Shown: positions 8,810 through 17,718, counted from the first letter of the stretch. The stretch is DNA of 64,000 bases from Isoalcanivorax indicus (GCF_003259185.1 NZ_QGMP01000001.1:2108001-2172000), one strand, 5' to 3'. Numbers and translations are program-made. The notes: a model not told the origin generated them from the letters alone.

Positions 8810-10053
8810 AACGTCTCTCCGAAGGCTTCCGCCACGCGCAACGCCGACACCACCCCGTCTTCGTGAAAACCGTTGCGACACCAGGCGCCGCAGAACCAGG
8901 TATGACGTGCGCCGTTGGCGGCCTCGATCGCATGCCGCGACGCTATGCCCGCCGGGGTGAACACCGGGTGAGCAAAGCGGTGTCGGCTGATAATCGACGC
9001 AGGATTGATACGATCTGTTGCATTCAGGGTGACACAGAAGGTTTCCGGCGCCTCGATGCCTTGCAGGATATTCATGTTGTAGGTGACCTGGATAAGATCG
9101 CCCGGTATCTCCGGCAACAGGGCGTTCCAGCTCGACCAGACCTTGCGGCTGCGCGGTAACAGACGAGTGTCGGTATGCAGCACCACGTCATTATCCTGGT
9201 AGGGAATGTCACGCAGGCGCTGTTGCTCCTGTGCATCGGCATCCGCCAGCAAGGACAGTGCCTGATCGCTATGACAGGCCAGGATCACCTCGTCATAGTG
9301 CTCGCTGCCGGCGGCGCTGAGCACCGTCACACCCTCGTTCTGCCGGGTCACCTCGAGCACCCGGCAGCCGCGACGTATCTCGGCATTGATGGCCGGCACC
9401 AGCTTGTCCAGATAGCGCGAGGAACCACCGGGCACCACATGCCATTGCGGCCGGTTCTTCAGGCTGAGCAAGCCGTGATGATCGAAAAAGCGAACGAAGA
9501 ACCTGGCCGGGAACTCCGCCATGCGCTTCTCGCTGCAGGACCAGATGGCGCCCCCCATGGGCAGGATATAGTGGCTCATGAAGCGCTCACTGTACCCCTC
9601 ACGACGGAGGTACTCCCCCAGGGGCAACTCGCCATCCTGGTTGTCGAGCAAGGCTGGCGCCTCACGATTGAAACGCAGGATGTCACGAATCATCCGCCAG
9701 TGGGCCGCTGACACCAGATTGCGGCGCTGGGCGAACACACCGGCCAGGTTGCGGCCGCAATATTCAACGCCGGTGCGCTCGCAACTGATGGCAAAACCCA
9801 TCTCGGTGTCTTGTCGACCAACACCGATCTGGTCCAGCAGGCGATTGAAATGGGGATAGGTGCGGTCATTGAAAACGATGAAGCCAACGTCTATCGCATA
9901 GTCGCCGTGCGGCCGGGTTACCGGCACGGTGTGAGTGTGCCCGCCAAGCGTCTGTTCTGCTTCGAACAGCGTGACCTGATGCCGACGACCGAGCAGCCAG
10001 GCCGCTGTCAGACCACTGATACCTGCGCCAATAATGGCGATTTTCTTGCTCAA
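8806..10053 (-). CDS. FAD-dependent amine-oxidase-like oxidoreductase
   Basis: A 415-residue flavoprotein with an N-terminal dinucleotide-binding fold (GAGISG at 9-14, acidic residue ending beta-2 in LFEAEQTLGGH). It belongs to the phytoene-desaturase/amine-oxidase superfamily, in the subgroup that accompanies DUF1365 and Cfa genes. The substrate is unknown; an oxidation or desaturation of lipid chains would fit the neighbourhood. The start is TTG at 10053, overlapping the photolyase stop as TTGA, with AGGGAG 8 bases upstream. No transmembrane segment is evident. Its GTGA junction with the DUF1365 gene indicates coupled translation. Confidence 0.85.
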   Translation of the reverse strand: MSKKIAIIGAGISGLTAAWLLGRRHQVTLFEAEQTLGGHTHTVPVTRPHGDYAIDVGFIVFNDRTYPHFNRLLDQIGVGRQDTEMGFAISCERTGVEYCGRNLAGVFAQRRNLVSAAHWRMIRDILRFNREAPALLDNQDGELPLGEYLRREGYSERFMSHYILPMGGAIWSCSEKRMAEFPARFFVRFFDHHGLLSLKNRPQWHVVPGGSSRYLDKLVPAINAEIRRGCRVLEVTRQNEGVTVLSAAGSEHYDEVILACHSDQALSLLADADAQEQQRLRDIPYQDNDVVLHTDTRLLPRSRKVWSSWNALLPEIPGDLIQVTYNMNILQGIEAPETFCVTLNATDRINPASIISRHRFAHPVFTPAGIASRHAIEAANGARHTWFCGAWCRNGFHEDGVVSALRVAEAFGETL

Positions 10054-11513
10054 CGGGTTTCTCCCTTGCGGTGATGATCGGTGTCATGAGTGTTGTCGTA
10101 GATATCCCGGGCTGCCTGGAATGCAGCGGTAACACGCTCTCGCACGCCGTCCAGGGCAACAACAGGTGTCGGGTAATCCGGTGCCAGCATGGGGCTGCGC
10201 CATGGCTGGTGAATGCTTTTGCCATCAAGATGCGCCAGCTCGGGGATCTGACTGCGAATGAAGTGGCCTTCCGGGTCGAAGCGCTCGCTCTGCCGCACCG
10301 GACTGAACACGCGGAAATAAGGCGCGGCATCCGTACCGGTGGACGCACTCCACTGCCAGCCACCGTTGTTGGCGGCGAGGTCTCCGTCAATCAGCGTCTG
10401 CATGAAATAACGCTCGCCCAGGCGCCAGTCGATAAACAGGTTCTTGGTCAGGAACATGGCGCTGACCATGCGCAGCCGGTTATGCATCCAGCCGGTGCTG
10501 TTCAGCTGGCGCATGGCCGCATCCACCAACGGGTAACCGGTGCGCCCTTCGCACCAGGCCTGGAAGTGTTCGTCGTTGCCCGACCACTGCACGAAACCGG
10601 TTTCAGGACGGAACGGTTCGCCCCGGGCCAGATGCGGGAAATTGGCCATGATCTGCCGGTAAAAATCACGCCAGGCCAACTCACTGATCCAGGTCGCCAC
10701 ACCCTCGCGCCCGGCGCTGCGCCGGGCATCTGCTTCAATAAAGCAACGCGCCACGCTGAGCGTGCCTGCCGAGAGCGCGGTGGACAACAGGCTGGTGCCC
10801 GGCAAGGCTGGCATGTCACGGTCACGCTTGTAGTGCGGCAAGGGGCCATCAACAAATGCCTTCAATTGCGCCAGCGCCGCCTTTTCGCCCGCCTGCCAGC
10901 CTTGTGTCATCGAGGCGGGCAGCGACAGTGTGGTCAGCGCCTTGTCCAGCACGCGACTCTCGAACGACACCGCGCGGGTCGAACGGGTCGGCCCGGGCGT
11001 CAACGGCAAGGTCGGCGGCTGCTCCGCCAGCAACGCATCCCAGCGGCGACGGTACGGGGTAAACACCGTATAGGGCGTACCCTGCCCGGTGCGCAGGCTG
11101 CGTGGCGGCACCAGCACCGCGTCATCGAAACCCTTGAGGTCCACGCCCAGTGGCCGCAGGGCATCCACCACCGCATGATCGCGGCGACGCTCATTCAGCG
11201 GGTATTCACGGGTGCTGAACAGTGTCCGGACGGCGTGGCGGCCGCAGTAATCCGCCAACGTCCTCGGCACCGCAGCGAAGTCGCCACAATCCAGGATGTC
11301 CAGCGGGATACCCAGTCGACCCAGGCTGCTGCCCAGTTCACGCAGCGAGGCCAGCACATACCAGCGCCGCAAGGGCGCGACGTCATGGGCGTCCCACTGT
11401 GCCGGACACAACAGATACAGGGCGCGCACCGGCTCGCCACTGGCCAGCGCCGCGCTCAGCGCCTGGTGATCCTGCACGCGCAGGTCATTGCGGTACCACA
11501 CCAGTGTGGTCAT
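10050..11513 (-). CDS. phrB: Deoxyribodipyrimidine photolyase (class I CPD)
   Basis: A 487-residue blue-light DNA repair enzyme that splits cyclobutane pyrimidine dimers using FAD. The N-terminal antenna domain begins LVWYRNDLRVQDH. The C-terminal FAD domain contains GYPLVDAAMRQL, the TGWMHNRLRM segment and NGGWQWSASTGTDAAPYFRV, all diagnostic of the family. The ATG at 11513 overlaps the TGA of the upstream MerR gene (ATGA). An in-frame start at 11810 would add about 99 residues lying inside the MerR gene. The combination with a MerR/LitR-type regulator suggests light induction, known for similar operons in Pseudomonas putida. Confidence 0.95.
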   Translation of the reverse strand: MTTLVWYRNDLRVQDHQALSAALASGEPVRALYLLCPAQWDAHDVAPLRRWYVLASLRELGSSLGRLGIPLDILDCGDFAAVPRTLADYCGRHAVRTLFSTREYPLNERRRDHAVVDALRPLGVDLKGFDDAVLVPPRSLRTGQGTPYTVFTPYRRRWDALLAEQPPTLPLTPGPTRSTRAVSFESRVLDKALTTLSLPASMTQGWQAGEKAALAQLKAFVDGPLPHYKRDRDMPALPGTSLLSTALSAGTLSVARCFIEADARRSAGREGVATWISELAWRDFYRQIMANFPHLARGEPFRPETGFVQWSGNDEHFQAWCEGRTGYPLVDAAMRQLNSTGWMHNRLRMVSAMFLTKNLFIDWRLGERYFMQTLIDGDLAANNGGWQWSASTGTDAAPYFRVFSPVRQSERFDPEGHFIRSQIPELAHLDGKSIHQPWRSPMLAPDYPTPVVALDGVRERVTAAFQAARDIYDNTHDTDHHRKGETR

Positions 11514-12397
11514 GACGCACCCCCCTGTTGTCGTGCCAGCTTCTGCACCACGGTATCCATATCGCCGGATAGCGCTACCAGCCCCTCCGGCAGGCTGTTC
11601 AGTGTCAGCAGCCCCTCGCCACAGGCCCACAAGCGGCCATGCAGGTGCCGTGCAGCCGCCCCCAACCCACGCCGCAACAGCGTAACGGTGATATCGGCAG
11701 GCAGCACCAGCAGCAGACCTTGCACGTCCTGGCGATGTGCGAGCACGCGCAGTGTTTCTGCGGGTGGCATGCCCGGTAACAGTATGCAGGGCAGATCGGC
11801 TTCGCCACACAGGGCGGCCAGCATCAGCGGCGCCAAGGCCGTGCCCTGTCCCATTGGCAGAATGACCCAGCGCGGCGTTCGGCCTGCGCGGCGTTGGGCG
11901 GCCAGCAGCCGTGTCCCCAGCTTGGCCCGGACAAAGGTTTCAAGCACCCCGGATGCGGCACAGGCCCCGGGCAGGGCCGCCTGTGCCTTGAGGGTCGCCC
12001 GCAGGGGCGCCAGCCAGTGACTGAACACGCGGGCCAGCGGATACTCAGATGCGAGCCGATTGAACTGCTGCTCCAGACGATGCGGCGCCAGCGCCATGGC
12101 CGCCTGACGCCCCGCCTCCACGGCCTCGGCCCAGTCCGGGGCGATGTCCGTCATGTCGGGGCGCTCGGCATCCAGCAACGGGCGCACGCGACTGATCGCC
12201 ACGCCCTTGTCCAGCCAGAGGACAATCTGTCGTATGCGCTGCACATCCGCATCGCGGTAAAGCCGATGCCCCTGCTCCGTGCGGTGTGGGCGCAACAGCC
12301 CATAGCGACGCTCCCAGGCCCGCAGGGTGACCGGATTCACGCCCGTCAGCGCACCCGCGGCGCTGATCGACAGCAACGGTTCGGCGGCCGCGCTCAC
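11510..12397 (-). CDS. MerR-family regulator, probable class II LitR
   Basis: A 295-residue regulator. A MerR-type winged helix occupies about residues 9-75 (VTLRAWERRYGLLRPHRTEQGHRLY, the classic WERRYG and RxYxxxDV pattern). The C-terminal part (about 90-290) resembles the fold of B12-binding LitR/CarH proteins but lacks the E/DxHxxG cobalamin motif. The corresponding stretch reads RWVILPMGQGTALAPLML. Class II LitR proteins of Pseudomonas also lack B12 and control phrB and cfa in response to light, so that assignment is plausible. The start is GTG at 12397, overlapping the DUF523 gene stop (GTGA), with GAGGAA 7-8 bases upstream. It probably regulates its own operon. Confidence 0.83.
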   Translation of the reverse strand: MSAAAEPLLSISAAGALTGVNPVTLRAWERRYGLLRPHRTEQGHRLYRDADVQRIRQIVLWLDKGVAISRVRPLLDAERPDMTDIAPDWAEAVEAGRQAAMALAPHRLEQQFNRLASEYPLARVFSHWLAPLRATLKAQAALPGACAASGVLETFVRAKLGTRLLAAQRRAGRTPRWVILPMGQGTALAPLMLAALCGEADLPCILLPGMPPAETLRVLAHRQDVQGLLLVLPADITVTLLRRGLGAAARHLHGRLWACGEGLLTLNSLPEGLVALSGDMDTVVQKLARQQGGAS

Positions 12398-13338
12398 AGA
12401 CGATTCCTCAGGCCCAGAGCATCCGGGTACGGCGCCAGATAGTGTTGCCGCGCCAACCAGGCATCCGGCGCCTGTTGCTGCATGAGCCGCAGCAGCGTCA
12501 GCGGCACCACCAACGGCACTTCACCGCGCTGATAAGCCGCAATCTGGGCGTCTGCAGCCTCGCGCAGCGCCGCATCCGTATTGCGGCGAAAATAGCCCAG
12601 CACATGTTGCATCACGTTCACATGAGCACCGGGCGAGACACGCTGTCGCATCAGGTGCATGACCCGGGCGATGTACTCGTCCGCCAGGGCGTTCAGATCC
12701 ACCCGCTTGAGATCCGCCAGCAGCCGCCCGAGCTCACGATAGCCCTGCTGGGAATGGGCCAGCATCTGCAGTTTGTGGCGGGTATGGAAATCCAGCAGGG
12801 TGGCGGCACTCAGACCCGCAGCGCGCAGCCGGCACCAGTCATCGTAAAGAAACACCCGCTCCATGAAGTTCTCGCGCAAGGCGTCATCATTCAGGCGCGC
12901 CGCTTCTTCCACCGGCAGCAACGGATAACGCTGCATCAGGGCCACAGCAAAGAGCCCGCTGGCATCACGGCGCACGACATCCCCTTCCGGGTTGTACACC
13001 CGAATCCGGCTCATCCCGCAACTGGGCGACTTGGCTGTCAGAATGAAGCCGCGCAGGTCGGCCAGGGCATCCAGCTGGCTGGCGCTCCACGCCATCACGG
13101 CATCGGTGACATCATGGTCGTTACGCGGACTGATCAGACGCACGGCCTCGCCACGCTGTTCCAGCCGCATGCTGGGCCGGGGGGTGCCCAAACCGGCGCC
13201 CGCCTCCGGGCACAAGGGGCGCAGGGTGAACCAGCGCGACAGCACCTCGGTGCAATAGCGGGAGTGCTTGTGCCCCCCGTCGTGGCGCACCGTCTGCCCT
13301 GTCAGGCAGGCGCTGATACCTACTGGAATCGTGCTCAT
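12394..13338 (-). CDS. DUF523 and DUF1722 (YbgA-like) fusion protein
   Basis: A 314-residue two-domain protein. The DUF523 domain covers about residues 4-145, with cysteine-containing ISACLTGQTVRHDGGHK, LCPEAGAGLGTPRPSM and AKSPSCGMS. The DUF1722/YbgA domain covers about 185-300 (LLDFHTRHKLQMLAHS...GYRELGRLL). E. coli keeps ybgA next to phr, and Pseudomonas has this fusion beside phrB, so a link to photolyase is old although the activity is unknown. The conserved cysteines suggest a metal or thiol function (inference). The ATG at 13338 follows GGACAGG by 3 bases; the frame open up to 13485 runs back over the tRNA and its terminator and is not coding. First gene of the operon. Confidence 0.87.
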   Translation of the reverse strand: MSTIPVGISACLTGQTVRHDGGHKHSRYCTEVLSRWFTLRPLCPEAGAGLGTPRPSMRLEQRGEAVRLISPRNDHDVTDAVMAWSASQLDALADLRGFILTAKSPSCGMSRIRVYNPEGDVVRRDASGLFAVALMQRYPLLPVEEAARLNDDALRENFMERVFLYDDWCRLRAAGLSAATLLDFHTRHKLQMLAHSQQGYRELGRLLADLKRVDLNALADEYIARVMHLMRQRVSPGAHVNVMQHVLGYFRRNTDAALREAADAQIAAYQRGEVPLVVPLTLLRLMQQQAPDAWLARQHYLAPYPDALGLRNRL

Positions 13339-13357
13339 GACCTGTCCACCCGTTGCT

Positions 13358-13381
13358 TGTACAGATGATTCTAGCTGTACA
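13358..13381 (-). promoter_or_regulatory. Candidate LitR operator/promoter of the photolyase operon
   Basis: Two palindromic TGTACA sites (13358-13363 and 13376-13381) lie 18 bp apart, start to start. Between them on the minus strand is TAGAAT (13370-13375), a plausible -10 hexamer about 32-37 bases ahead of the first start codon. No good -35 is seen, as expected of an activator- or repressor-dependent promoter. The sites also match the degenerate pattern nTnnACAn that I recall for CarH operators. The assignment to the operon's MerR protein is inference. Confidence 0.45.
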
Positions 13382-13416
13382 GGGCGTGACCGGACTGTGA
13401 AGGAACAGCGGCACAA

Positions 13417-13451
13417 ACAAAAACGCCCCGGCAGGAGCTGCCGGGGCGTTT
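13417..13451 (-). terminator. Intrinsic terminator of tRNA-Lys transcript
   Basis: On the minus strand a 13-bp GC-rich stem (13421-13433 with 13439-13451, loop GCTCC in the RNA) is followed by TTTTTGTTTG. This is a strong Rho-independent terminator placed 8 bases after the tRNA 3' end. It separates the tRNA from the photolyase operon promoter. Confidence 0.85.
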
Positions 13452-13458
13452 CTGAAGA

Positions 13459-13533
13459 TGGTGGGCCGTGATGGATTCGAACCATCGACCAATTGGTTAA
13501 AAGCCAACTGCTCTACCGCTGAGCTAACGGCCC
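13459..13533 (-). tRNA. tRNA-Lys (anticodon UUU)
   Basis: A 75-base tRNA including an encoded CCA end. The acceptor stem is GGGCCGT paired with ACGGCCC. The D arm is GCTC-AGCGGTAGA-GCAG, the anticodon loop is CTTTTAA giving anticodon UUU, the variable region starts at TGGTC, and the T arm contains GGTTCGAATCC. It closely resembles E. coli tRNA-Lys. It lies downstream of queC, a placement conserved in Pseudomonas-like genomes, but has its own promoter and terminator. Confidence 0.97.
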
Positions 13534-13548
13534 GTCGAAGAGGCGCAA

Positions 13549-13576
13549 ATGATACTAATTTTTTGCCCGGTTACAA
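13549..13576 (-). promoter_or_regulatory. Sigma-70 promoter for tRNA-Lys
   Basis: Minus strand -35 TTGTAA (13571-13576), a 16-bp spacer and -10 TATCAT (13549-13554), followed by a GC-rich discriminator (TTGCGCC). Such discriminators are typical of stringently controlled stable-RNA promoters. It ends about 15 bases before the mature tRNA 5' end. Confidence 0.6.
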
Positions 13577-13598
13577 GGGGCAGCGGGTAATTAGTTTG

Positions 13599-14282
13599 TC
13601 ATGACTGATATCGCGTGGGATCAGGCACCCCGGCATCGTCGAACCCGGCGCGGCGCAAGCGGCAGCTGTCGCAGCGGCCACAGGCCCGCCCCTGATCGTC
13701 AGCCTGGTAACAGGACACGGTCAGGCCGTAATCCACACCAAGCTTTGTACCGGTGCGAATGATGTCGGCCTTGCTCAGGGTCAGCAGCGGTGTTTCGATG
13801 AAGGGACCGTGCCCTTCCACCCCGGCTTTGGTCGCCACCGCCGCAAGCGTCCGGAAGGCATCGACAAAGGCCGGGCGGCAGTCCGGGTAGCCGGAATAAT
13901 CCACGGCGTTGACCCCGATATAGATGGCCCTGGCATCCAGCACTTCCGCCAGCCCCAGTGCCAGCGACAGGAATACCGTGTTGCGGGCGGGCACATAGGT
14001 GATCGGGATGCCTTCGCCGCCGTTTTCCGGTACCGCCAGGGAGGTATCGGTCAGCGCCGAGCCGCCGATGCTGCCCAGATCCAGACGAATCACCCGGTGG
14101 CTCGCCGCGCCCTGCGCCTGGGCAATACGTTCCGCAGCCAGCAACTCGGCCCGGTGCCGCTGGCCATAGTCGAACGCCAGCGTATGCACGGTAAAGCCAG
14201 CCTTGTGGGCCAGTGCCAGGCAGGTGGCCGAGTCCAGACCGCCAGAAAGCAGCACCACGGCGGTATCGTTGGCATGTTCCAT
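13599..14282 (-). CDS. queC: 7-cyano-7-deazaguanine synthase QueC
   Basis: A 227-residue ATP-dependent enzyme converting 7-carboxy-7-deazaguanine to preQ0 in queuosine synthesis. The PP-loop ATP motif SGGLDS is at 13-18. The zinc site is four cysteines at 191, 201, 204 and 207, spaced as in the known enzymes. [14 protein letters not shown] and the [15 protein letters not shown] region are also family signatures. It is 15 bp downstream of queE, and the two genes act in consecutive steps. It is the last gene of the long leftward series. Confidence 0.95.
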   Translation of the reverse strand: MEHANDTAVVLLSGGLDSATCLALAHKAGFTVHTLAFDYGQRHRAELLAAERIAQAQGAASHRVIRLDLGSIGGSALTDTSLAVPENGGEGIPITYVPARNTVFLSLALGLAEVLDARAIYIGVNAVDYSGYPDCRPAFVDAFRTLAAVATKAGVEGHGPFIETPLLTLSKADIIRTGTKLGVDYGLTVSCYQADDQGRACGRCDSCRLRRAGFDDAGVPDPTRYQS

Positions 14283-14297
14283 CTGTCAGCCTCGCTG

Positions 14298-14939
14298 TCA
14301 GCGCCCCCGGGCATCTTCCCAGAGCAGCTTGTGCAACTGCATCTGGAAGCGCACCGGCAGGCGATCTTCAAGTATCCAGGCGGCCAGATCCGCCGGCTTC
14401 AGCTGCCCCCAGACCGGCGACAACAGCACATCCTGCACCCGGGTCGCCAACTGATGCAGATCAATCTGCATGCGCGCCCAGTCATAATCACTGCGGCTGG
14501 CCAGCACGAACTTGACCTGATCAACAGACTTGAGCAGCGGAATATTGGCCAGACGGTTGTTGTGCATTTCGCCCGAAGCCGGTGCCTTCAGGTCCATCAC
14601 CACCACCACACGCGGGTCCACGCCGGCAATATCCATCGCGCCGCCAGTCTCCAGGCTGACCTCGTAACCCGCGTCGCACAAGGCTGTCAGCAGGGGCAGA
14701 CAGTTCGGCTGGGCCAGTGGCTCACCGCCGGTGACCGTGACGTAGCGGGCGCCAAACCCGGCCACGGTCTCCAGAATCTCCCCCAGGTGACGCCTCTCGC
14801 CGCCCTGGAAGGCGTACTCGGTATCACACCATACACAGCGCTGAGGGCACCCTGTCAGGCGCACGAATACCGTCGGGCGGCCCACGGTGCGGGCTTCGCC
14901 TTGCAGGGAATGGAAAATCTCGGTGATGCGCAGGTCCAC
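14298..14939 (-). CDS. queE: 7-carboxy-7-deazaguanine synthase QueE
   Basis: A 213-residue radical-SAM enzyme that contracts 6-carboxytetrahydropterin to 7-carboxy-7-deazaguanine. The cluster motif is CX3CX2C at Cys31, Cys35 and Cys38 (CPQRCVWCDTEYAF), with the N-terminal EIFHSLQGE substrate segment and a GGEPLAQ motif. It precedes queC by 15 bp. QueD and QueF are not in the window. The start ATG at 14939 fits the conserved N-terminus. It sits 67 bp after cpoB. Confidence 0.95.
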   Translation of the reverse strand: MDLRITEIFHSLQGEARTVGRPTVFVRLTGCPQRCVWCDTEYAFQGGERRHLGEILETVAGFGARYVTVTGGEPLAQPNCLPLLTALCDAGYEVSLETGGAMDIAGVDPRVVVVMDLKAPASGEMHNNRLANIPLLKSVDQVKFVLASRSDYDWARMQIDLHQLATRVQDVLLSPVWGQLKPADLAAWILEDRLPVRFQMQLHKLLWEDARGR

Positions 14940-15006
14940 GGTGAACTCGCCCGAATGCCGGAGAATACAGGGGCGGCGATTCTATCACAGCTGGCCGAAA
15001 CGGGGT

Positions 15007-15798
15007 TCAGCTGTTGTCGCCGAGCTGCTCCAGCATGCTGCGCGCCAGACGCGCCTCGGAGGAATCCTCGTACTGGCGGATAATGCGGTTCAGGGTTACC
15101 CGGGCGCGGTTGGTGTCGCCGGTTTCTGCCTGCAACGTCGCCAATTTGTAGAGGGCGGCAGGCACCTGACTGTGGTCGGGGTACTCATCCACCACGATAC
15201 GGAATTGCTGCATCGCCTTGTCACGATCAGGCGTGCTGCGGCTGCGGTAGATTTCACCCAGCCAGAAATGGGCGAATGGCCGGAACTGGCCCTTCGGATA
15301 GTCGGAAAGGTAGCCCTCAAAGGCCTTGCCAGCCTCCTCGAACTGTCGGCCCAGCAATTTCTCACGGGCAGCCGCATAGGCGGCGCGGTCATCTTCCGCG
15401 CTGGCGCTGTCACGGGTACCGCCACGTGCCTGGGCGGTCTGGCGCTCACCCTGCTCAATGGAGGCTTCTGCCAGCGCATTGATGCGGGTATCCAGATCCA
15501 GATAGCGCTCGCGTTCGGCACGGCGGCCGGATTCGAGCTCGTGTTGCAACTCTTCTACACGCCCTTGCAGGCGCTGAATCTCGTCTTCCATCTGGCTCAT
15601 CTGCTGCATCAGCAGCATCAGGCCATCCTGGGGCACGGCCTGACCGCCACTGCCAGCGCCCTGATGGGGCGGTGCGGGGCTGCCGGACTGCGGCCGCGGA
15701 TAGACGCGATCCTCAACGGATAAAGGCCCGGTCGGGGGCTGCGCGAACGCAGCCCCCGCCAGGCTACCGATAACCAGACCTGCGAGCAGGCGTTTCAT
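15007..15798 (-). CDS. cpoB: CpoB (YbgF), periplasmic Tol-Pal associated TPR protein
   Basis: A 263-residue periplasmic protein that coordinates peptidoglycan synthesis by PBP1B with Tol-driven outer-membrane constriction. It has a signal peptide at 1-19 (cleavage likely after GAAFA) and a coiled coil at about 60-100 (LMQQMSQMEDEIQRLQGRVEELQ). Tandem TPR repeats follow from about 140, each with the DYPKGQFRPFAHFWLGEIY or EYPDHSQVPAALYKLA pattern. The ATG at 15798 begins at the signal peptide; a GTG at 15810 only 4 bp after the pal stop is the alternative, and neither has an ideal ribosome-binding site. It is the last tol-pal gene. Confidence 0.9.
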   Translation of the reverse strand: MKRLLAGLVIGSLAGAAFAQPPTGPLSVEDRVYPRPQSGSPAPPHQGAGSGGQAVPQDGLMLLMQQMSQMEDEIQRLQGRVEELQHELESGRRAERERYLDLDTRINALAEASIEQGERQTAQARGGTRDSASAEDDRAAYAAAREKLLGRQFEEAGKAFEGYLSDYPKGQFRPFAHFWLGEIYRSRSTPDRDKAMQQFRIVVDEYPDHSQVPAALYKLATLQAETGDTNRARVTLNRIIRQYEDSSEARLARSMLEQLGDNS

Positions 15799-15814
15799 CG
15801 GTGTCAGCACGACC

Positions 15815-16390
15815 TTACGGACGGCCAGCGGTGTAGTTCAGCTCTACACGGCGGTTCTTGGCCCAGGACATTTCGTCAGAGCCACGCGCTGCCGGCTTCT
15901 CTTCGCCGTAGCTGACGGTCTCGATCTGGGAAGCAGACACGCCCTGTACACGCAGGAACTGCTCAACGGCCTTGGAACGACGCTCGCCCAGGGCAACGTT
16001 GTACTCGCGGGTGCCGCGCTCGTCAGTGTGACCTTCCAGACGGATGCGCGCGTTGCTGTTGCGCTTCAGGTGGTTGGCGTGGGCGCGCAGGCTGTCGAAC
16101 GCAGCGGCCGGGACTTCAGAGCGGTCAAACGCGAAGTAGATGACGCGGGTGTTGGTGGTGCCGTCATAGTGAGACGGATGGTTGTGGTAACCCTCGGCAG
16201 TCAGCGGAATGTGGCTGTAATCCGGGCGCGTCGGCTCGGCCGGGGTCACCGGACGGGTGTCAGCGTCACGCTCGACCTGCTGGTCGGTAGCGGAGGTGTC
16301 GTCCTCGGTCGGCGTGCTGGAGCAGGCTACCAGCATTGCAGACGCGATCAGAGCGACTGAAAAACGGCTAAAGATGGATGAAGCGCGCAT
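15815..16390 (-). CDS. pal: Peptidoglycan-associated lipoprotein Pal
   Basis: A 191-residue outer-membrane lipoprotein that anchors the membrane to peptidoglycan and binds TolB. The lipobox is LVAC with the acylated Cys at residue 23. The OmpA-like domain covers about 80-190, with the diaminopimelate-binding pattern [17 protein letters not shown] and [10 protein letters not shown]. An acidic linker ([19 protein letters not shown]) separates it from the membrane anchor. The ATG at 16390 has AGGAG 8-10 bases upstream; a longer frame to 16459 lies inside tolB. It sits 50 bp after tolB, so it may also have its own promoter. Confidence 0.97.
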   Translation of the reverse strand: MRASSIFSRFSVALIASAMLVACSSTPTEDDTSATDQQVERDADTRPVTPAEPTRPDYSHIPLTAEGYHNHPSHYDGTTNTRVIYFAFDRSEVPAAAFDSLRAHANHLKRNSNARIRLEGHTDERGTREYNVALGERRSKAVEQFLRVQGVSASQIETVSYGEEKPAARGSDEMSWAKNRRVELNYTAGRP

Positions 16391-16440
16391 GTCTAGAACT
16401 CCTGTTATTACCCATTGGTAGGTCCGAAAAAAACCCTTTG

Positions 16441-17718
16441 TCAGAGGAACGGCGACCACGCCGGTTCCCTCACTTCCCCTTCCTTCGATGGCAGCCTTAC
16501 ACGAACCCTGCCATCGATGGATACGGCTTCGAGGACACCTGCCCCCCCCTGTTGTGTGCCATAAATTATCATAGTTCCATTAGGCGCAACACTGGGGGAC
16601 TCGTCCATATTTGATGCGGTCAGCACATTGAAGGTGCCGCGCCGCATATCCTGCACACCAATCTGGAAACGTCCGTCCACCCGGTGAACGAACACCAGGT
16701 AGCGGCCATCCGGCGTCACGTCGGCCCGCGCGTTGTACGGACCCTCGAATGTCAGCCTGCGCACCGAGCCGTCGCGCAGGTCCAGACGGTAAATCTGCGG
16801 GCCGCCGCTGCGGCTCGACGTGAACACCAGCGACTCGCCGTCCGGCAGCCAGCGCGGCTCGGTATCAATCGAGCGGCTGTTTGTCCGTCGCACCAGGCGA
16901 TTGGTTTCCAGATCCAGCGTATATATTTCCGGGACACCGTCCCGCGACAGCGTCAATGCAAGACGCGTACCGTCTGGCGAGAAGGCTGGCGCACCATTAA
17001 TGCCCGTTTCGCGCGATACCACCCGACGCTGGCCGCTGTTCACTTCGTGAACATAAATCTTCGGCAGGCCGTCCCCCTCGAAGGAGACGTAGGCCACCTT
17101 GCTGCCATCCGGCGACCAGGCCGGGCTCATGATCGGCTGGCGGCTGCTCAGGATGGTCTGCACCCGATGCCCGTCAGCATCGGCGTATTGCAGCTGGAAC
17201 GGCTGACTGCGCCGCTCGTCCACCGTCACGTACAGGATCTTGGTACCGAAGGCCCCCGGGATCCCGGTCAACTGCTCGAACACCTTGTCGGAGATCGAGT
17301 GCGCCATGTCACGCAGCTGGCTGGCGCTGCCGGTGTAGCTGGCGGCAATCATGCGCGCCCCGCGGGCGACATCATGCAGCTCATACTCGACGCGGTAACG
17401 CCCGTCATCCTGGCGGTTTACCCGGCCCAGCACGACGTATTCCATGTTCATGACCCGGAAATCGCGCCATATGATGTCCTCACCGCGGGCAGGCCGACTC
17501 AGCAGGTCGCCGCTGTCCAGCGGCCGGAACTGGCCACTACGATGCAGGTTGGCAGCAATAATAGACGCAACATCCTCTTCTGGCTGGCCTCCGCTGGTGG
17601 CAAACGGCACCACCGCAATCGGCAATGCATCATCACGCCCCTGGGTAACCTCGATCACCAGACTGGCGTGCACCATATTCGCGCAAGCGAGCAACATCAT
17701 CAGCAGCAACTTTCTCAC
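16441..17718 (-). CDS. tolB: Tol-Pal periplasmic beta-propeller protein TolB
   Basis: A 425-residue periplasmic protein with a signal peptide at 1-18, an N-terminal alpha/beta domain (about 20-160) and a six-bladed propeller built from WD40-like/PD40 repeats. Repeats such as [32 protein letters not shown] and [16 protein letters not shown] are visible. TolB links Pal to TolA and moves between them during cell constriction. The start is GTG at 17718, overlapping the tolA stop as GTGA, with GGAGG about 10 bases upstream inside the end of tolA. The length matches the family. Confidence 0.97.
   Translation of the reverse strand: MRKLLLMMLLACANMVHASLVIEVTQGRDDALPIAVVPFATSGGQPEEDVASIIAANLHRSGQFRPLDSGDLLSRPARGEDIIWRDFRVMNMEYVVLGRVNRQDDGRYRVEYELHDVARGARMIAASYTGSASQLRDMAHSISDKVFEQLTGIPGAFGTKILYVTVDERRSQPFQLQYADADGHRVQTILSSRQPIMSPAWSPDGSKVAYVSFEGDGLPKIYVHEVNSGQRRVVSRETGINGAPAFSPDGTRLALTLSRDGVPEIYTLDLETNRLVRRTNSRSIDTEPRWLPDGESLVFTSSRSGGPQIYRLDLRDGSVRRLTFEGPYNARADVTPDGRYLVFVHRVDGRFQIGVQDMRRGTFNVLTASNMDESPSVAPNGTMIIYGTQQGGAGVLEAVSIDGRVRVRLPSKEGEVREPAWSPFL

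Noticed and set aside
11514-11810. A longer photolyase with about 99 extra N-terminal residues
   Set aside because: The extension lies inside the MerR gene in another frame and has no photolyase similarity; the ATG at 11513 fits the family start and the ATGA junction.
10071-12020. A 649-codon plus-strand open frame
   Set aside because: It is antisense to phrB and the MerR gene and shows no protein signature; a shadow of GC-rich codon use.
13421-13451. The GC stem read as an operator of the photolyase operon
   Set aside because: On the minus strand it is followed by a T-run right after the tRNA 3' end, so a terminator is the simpler explanation.
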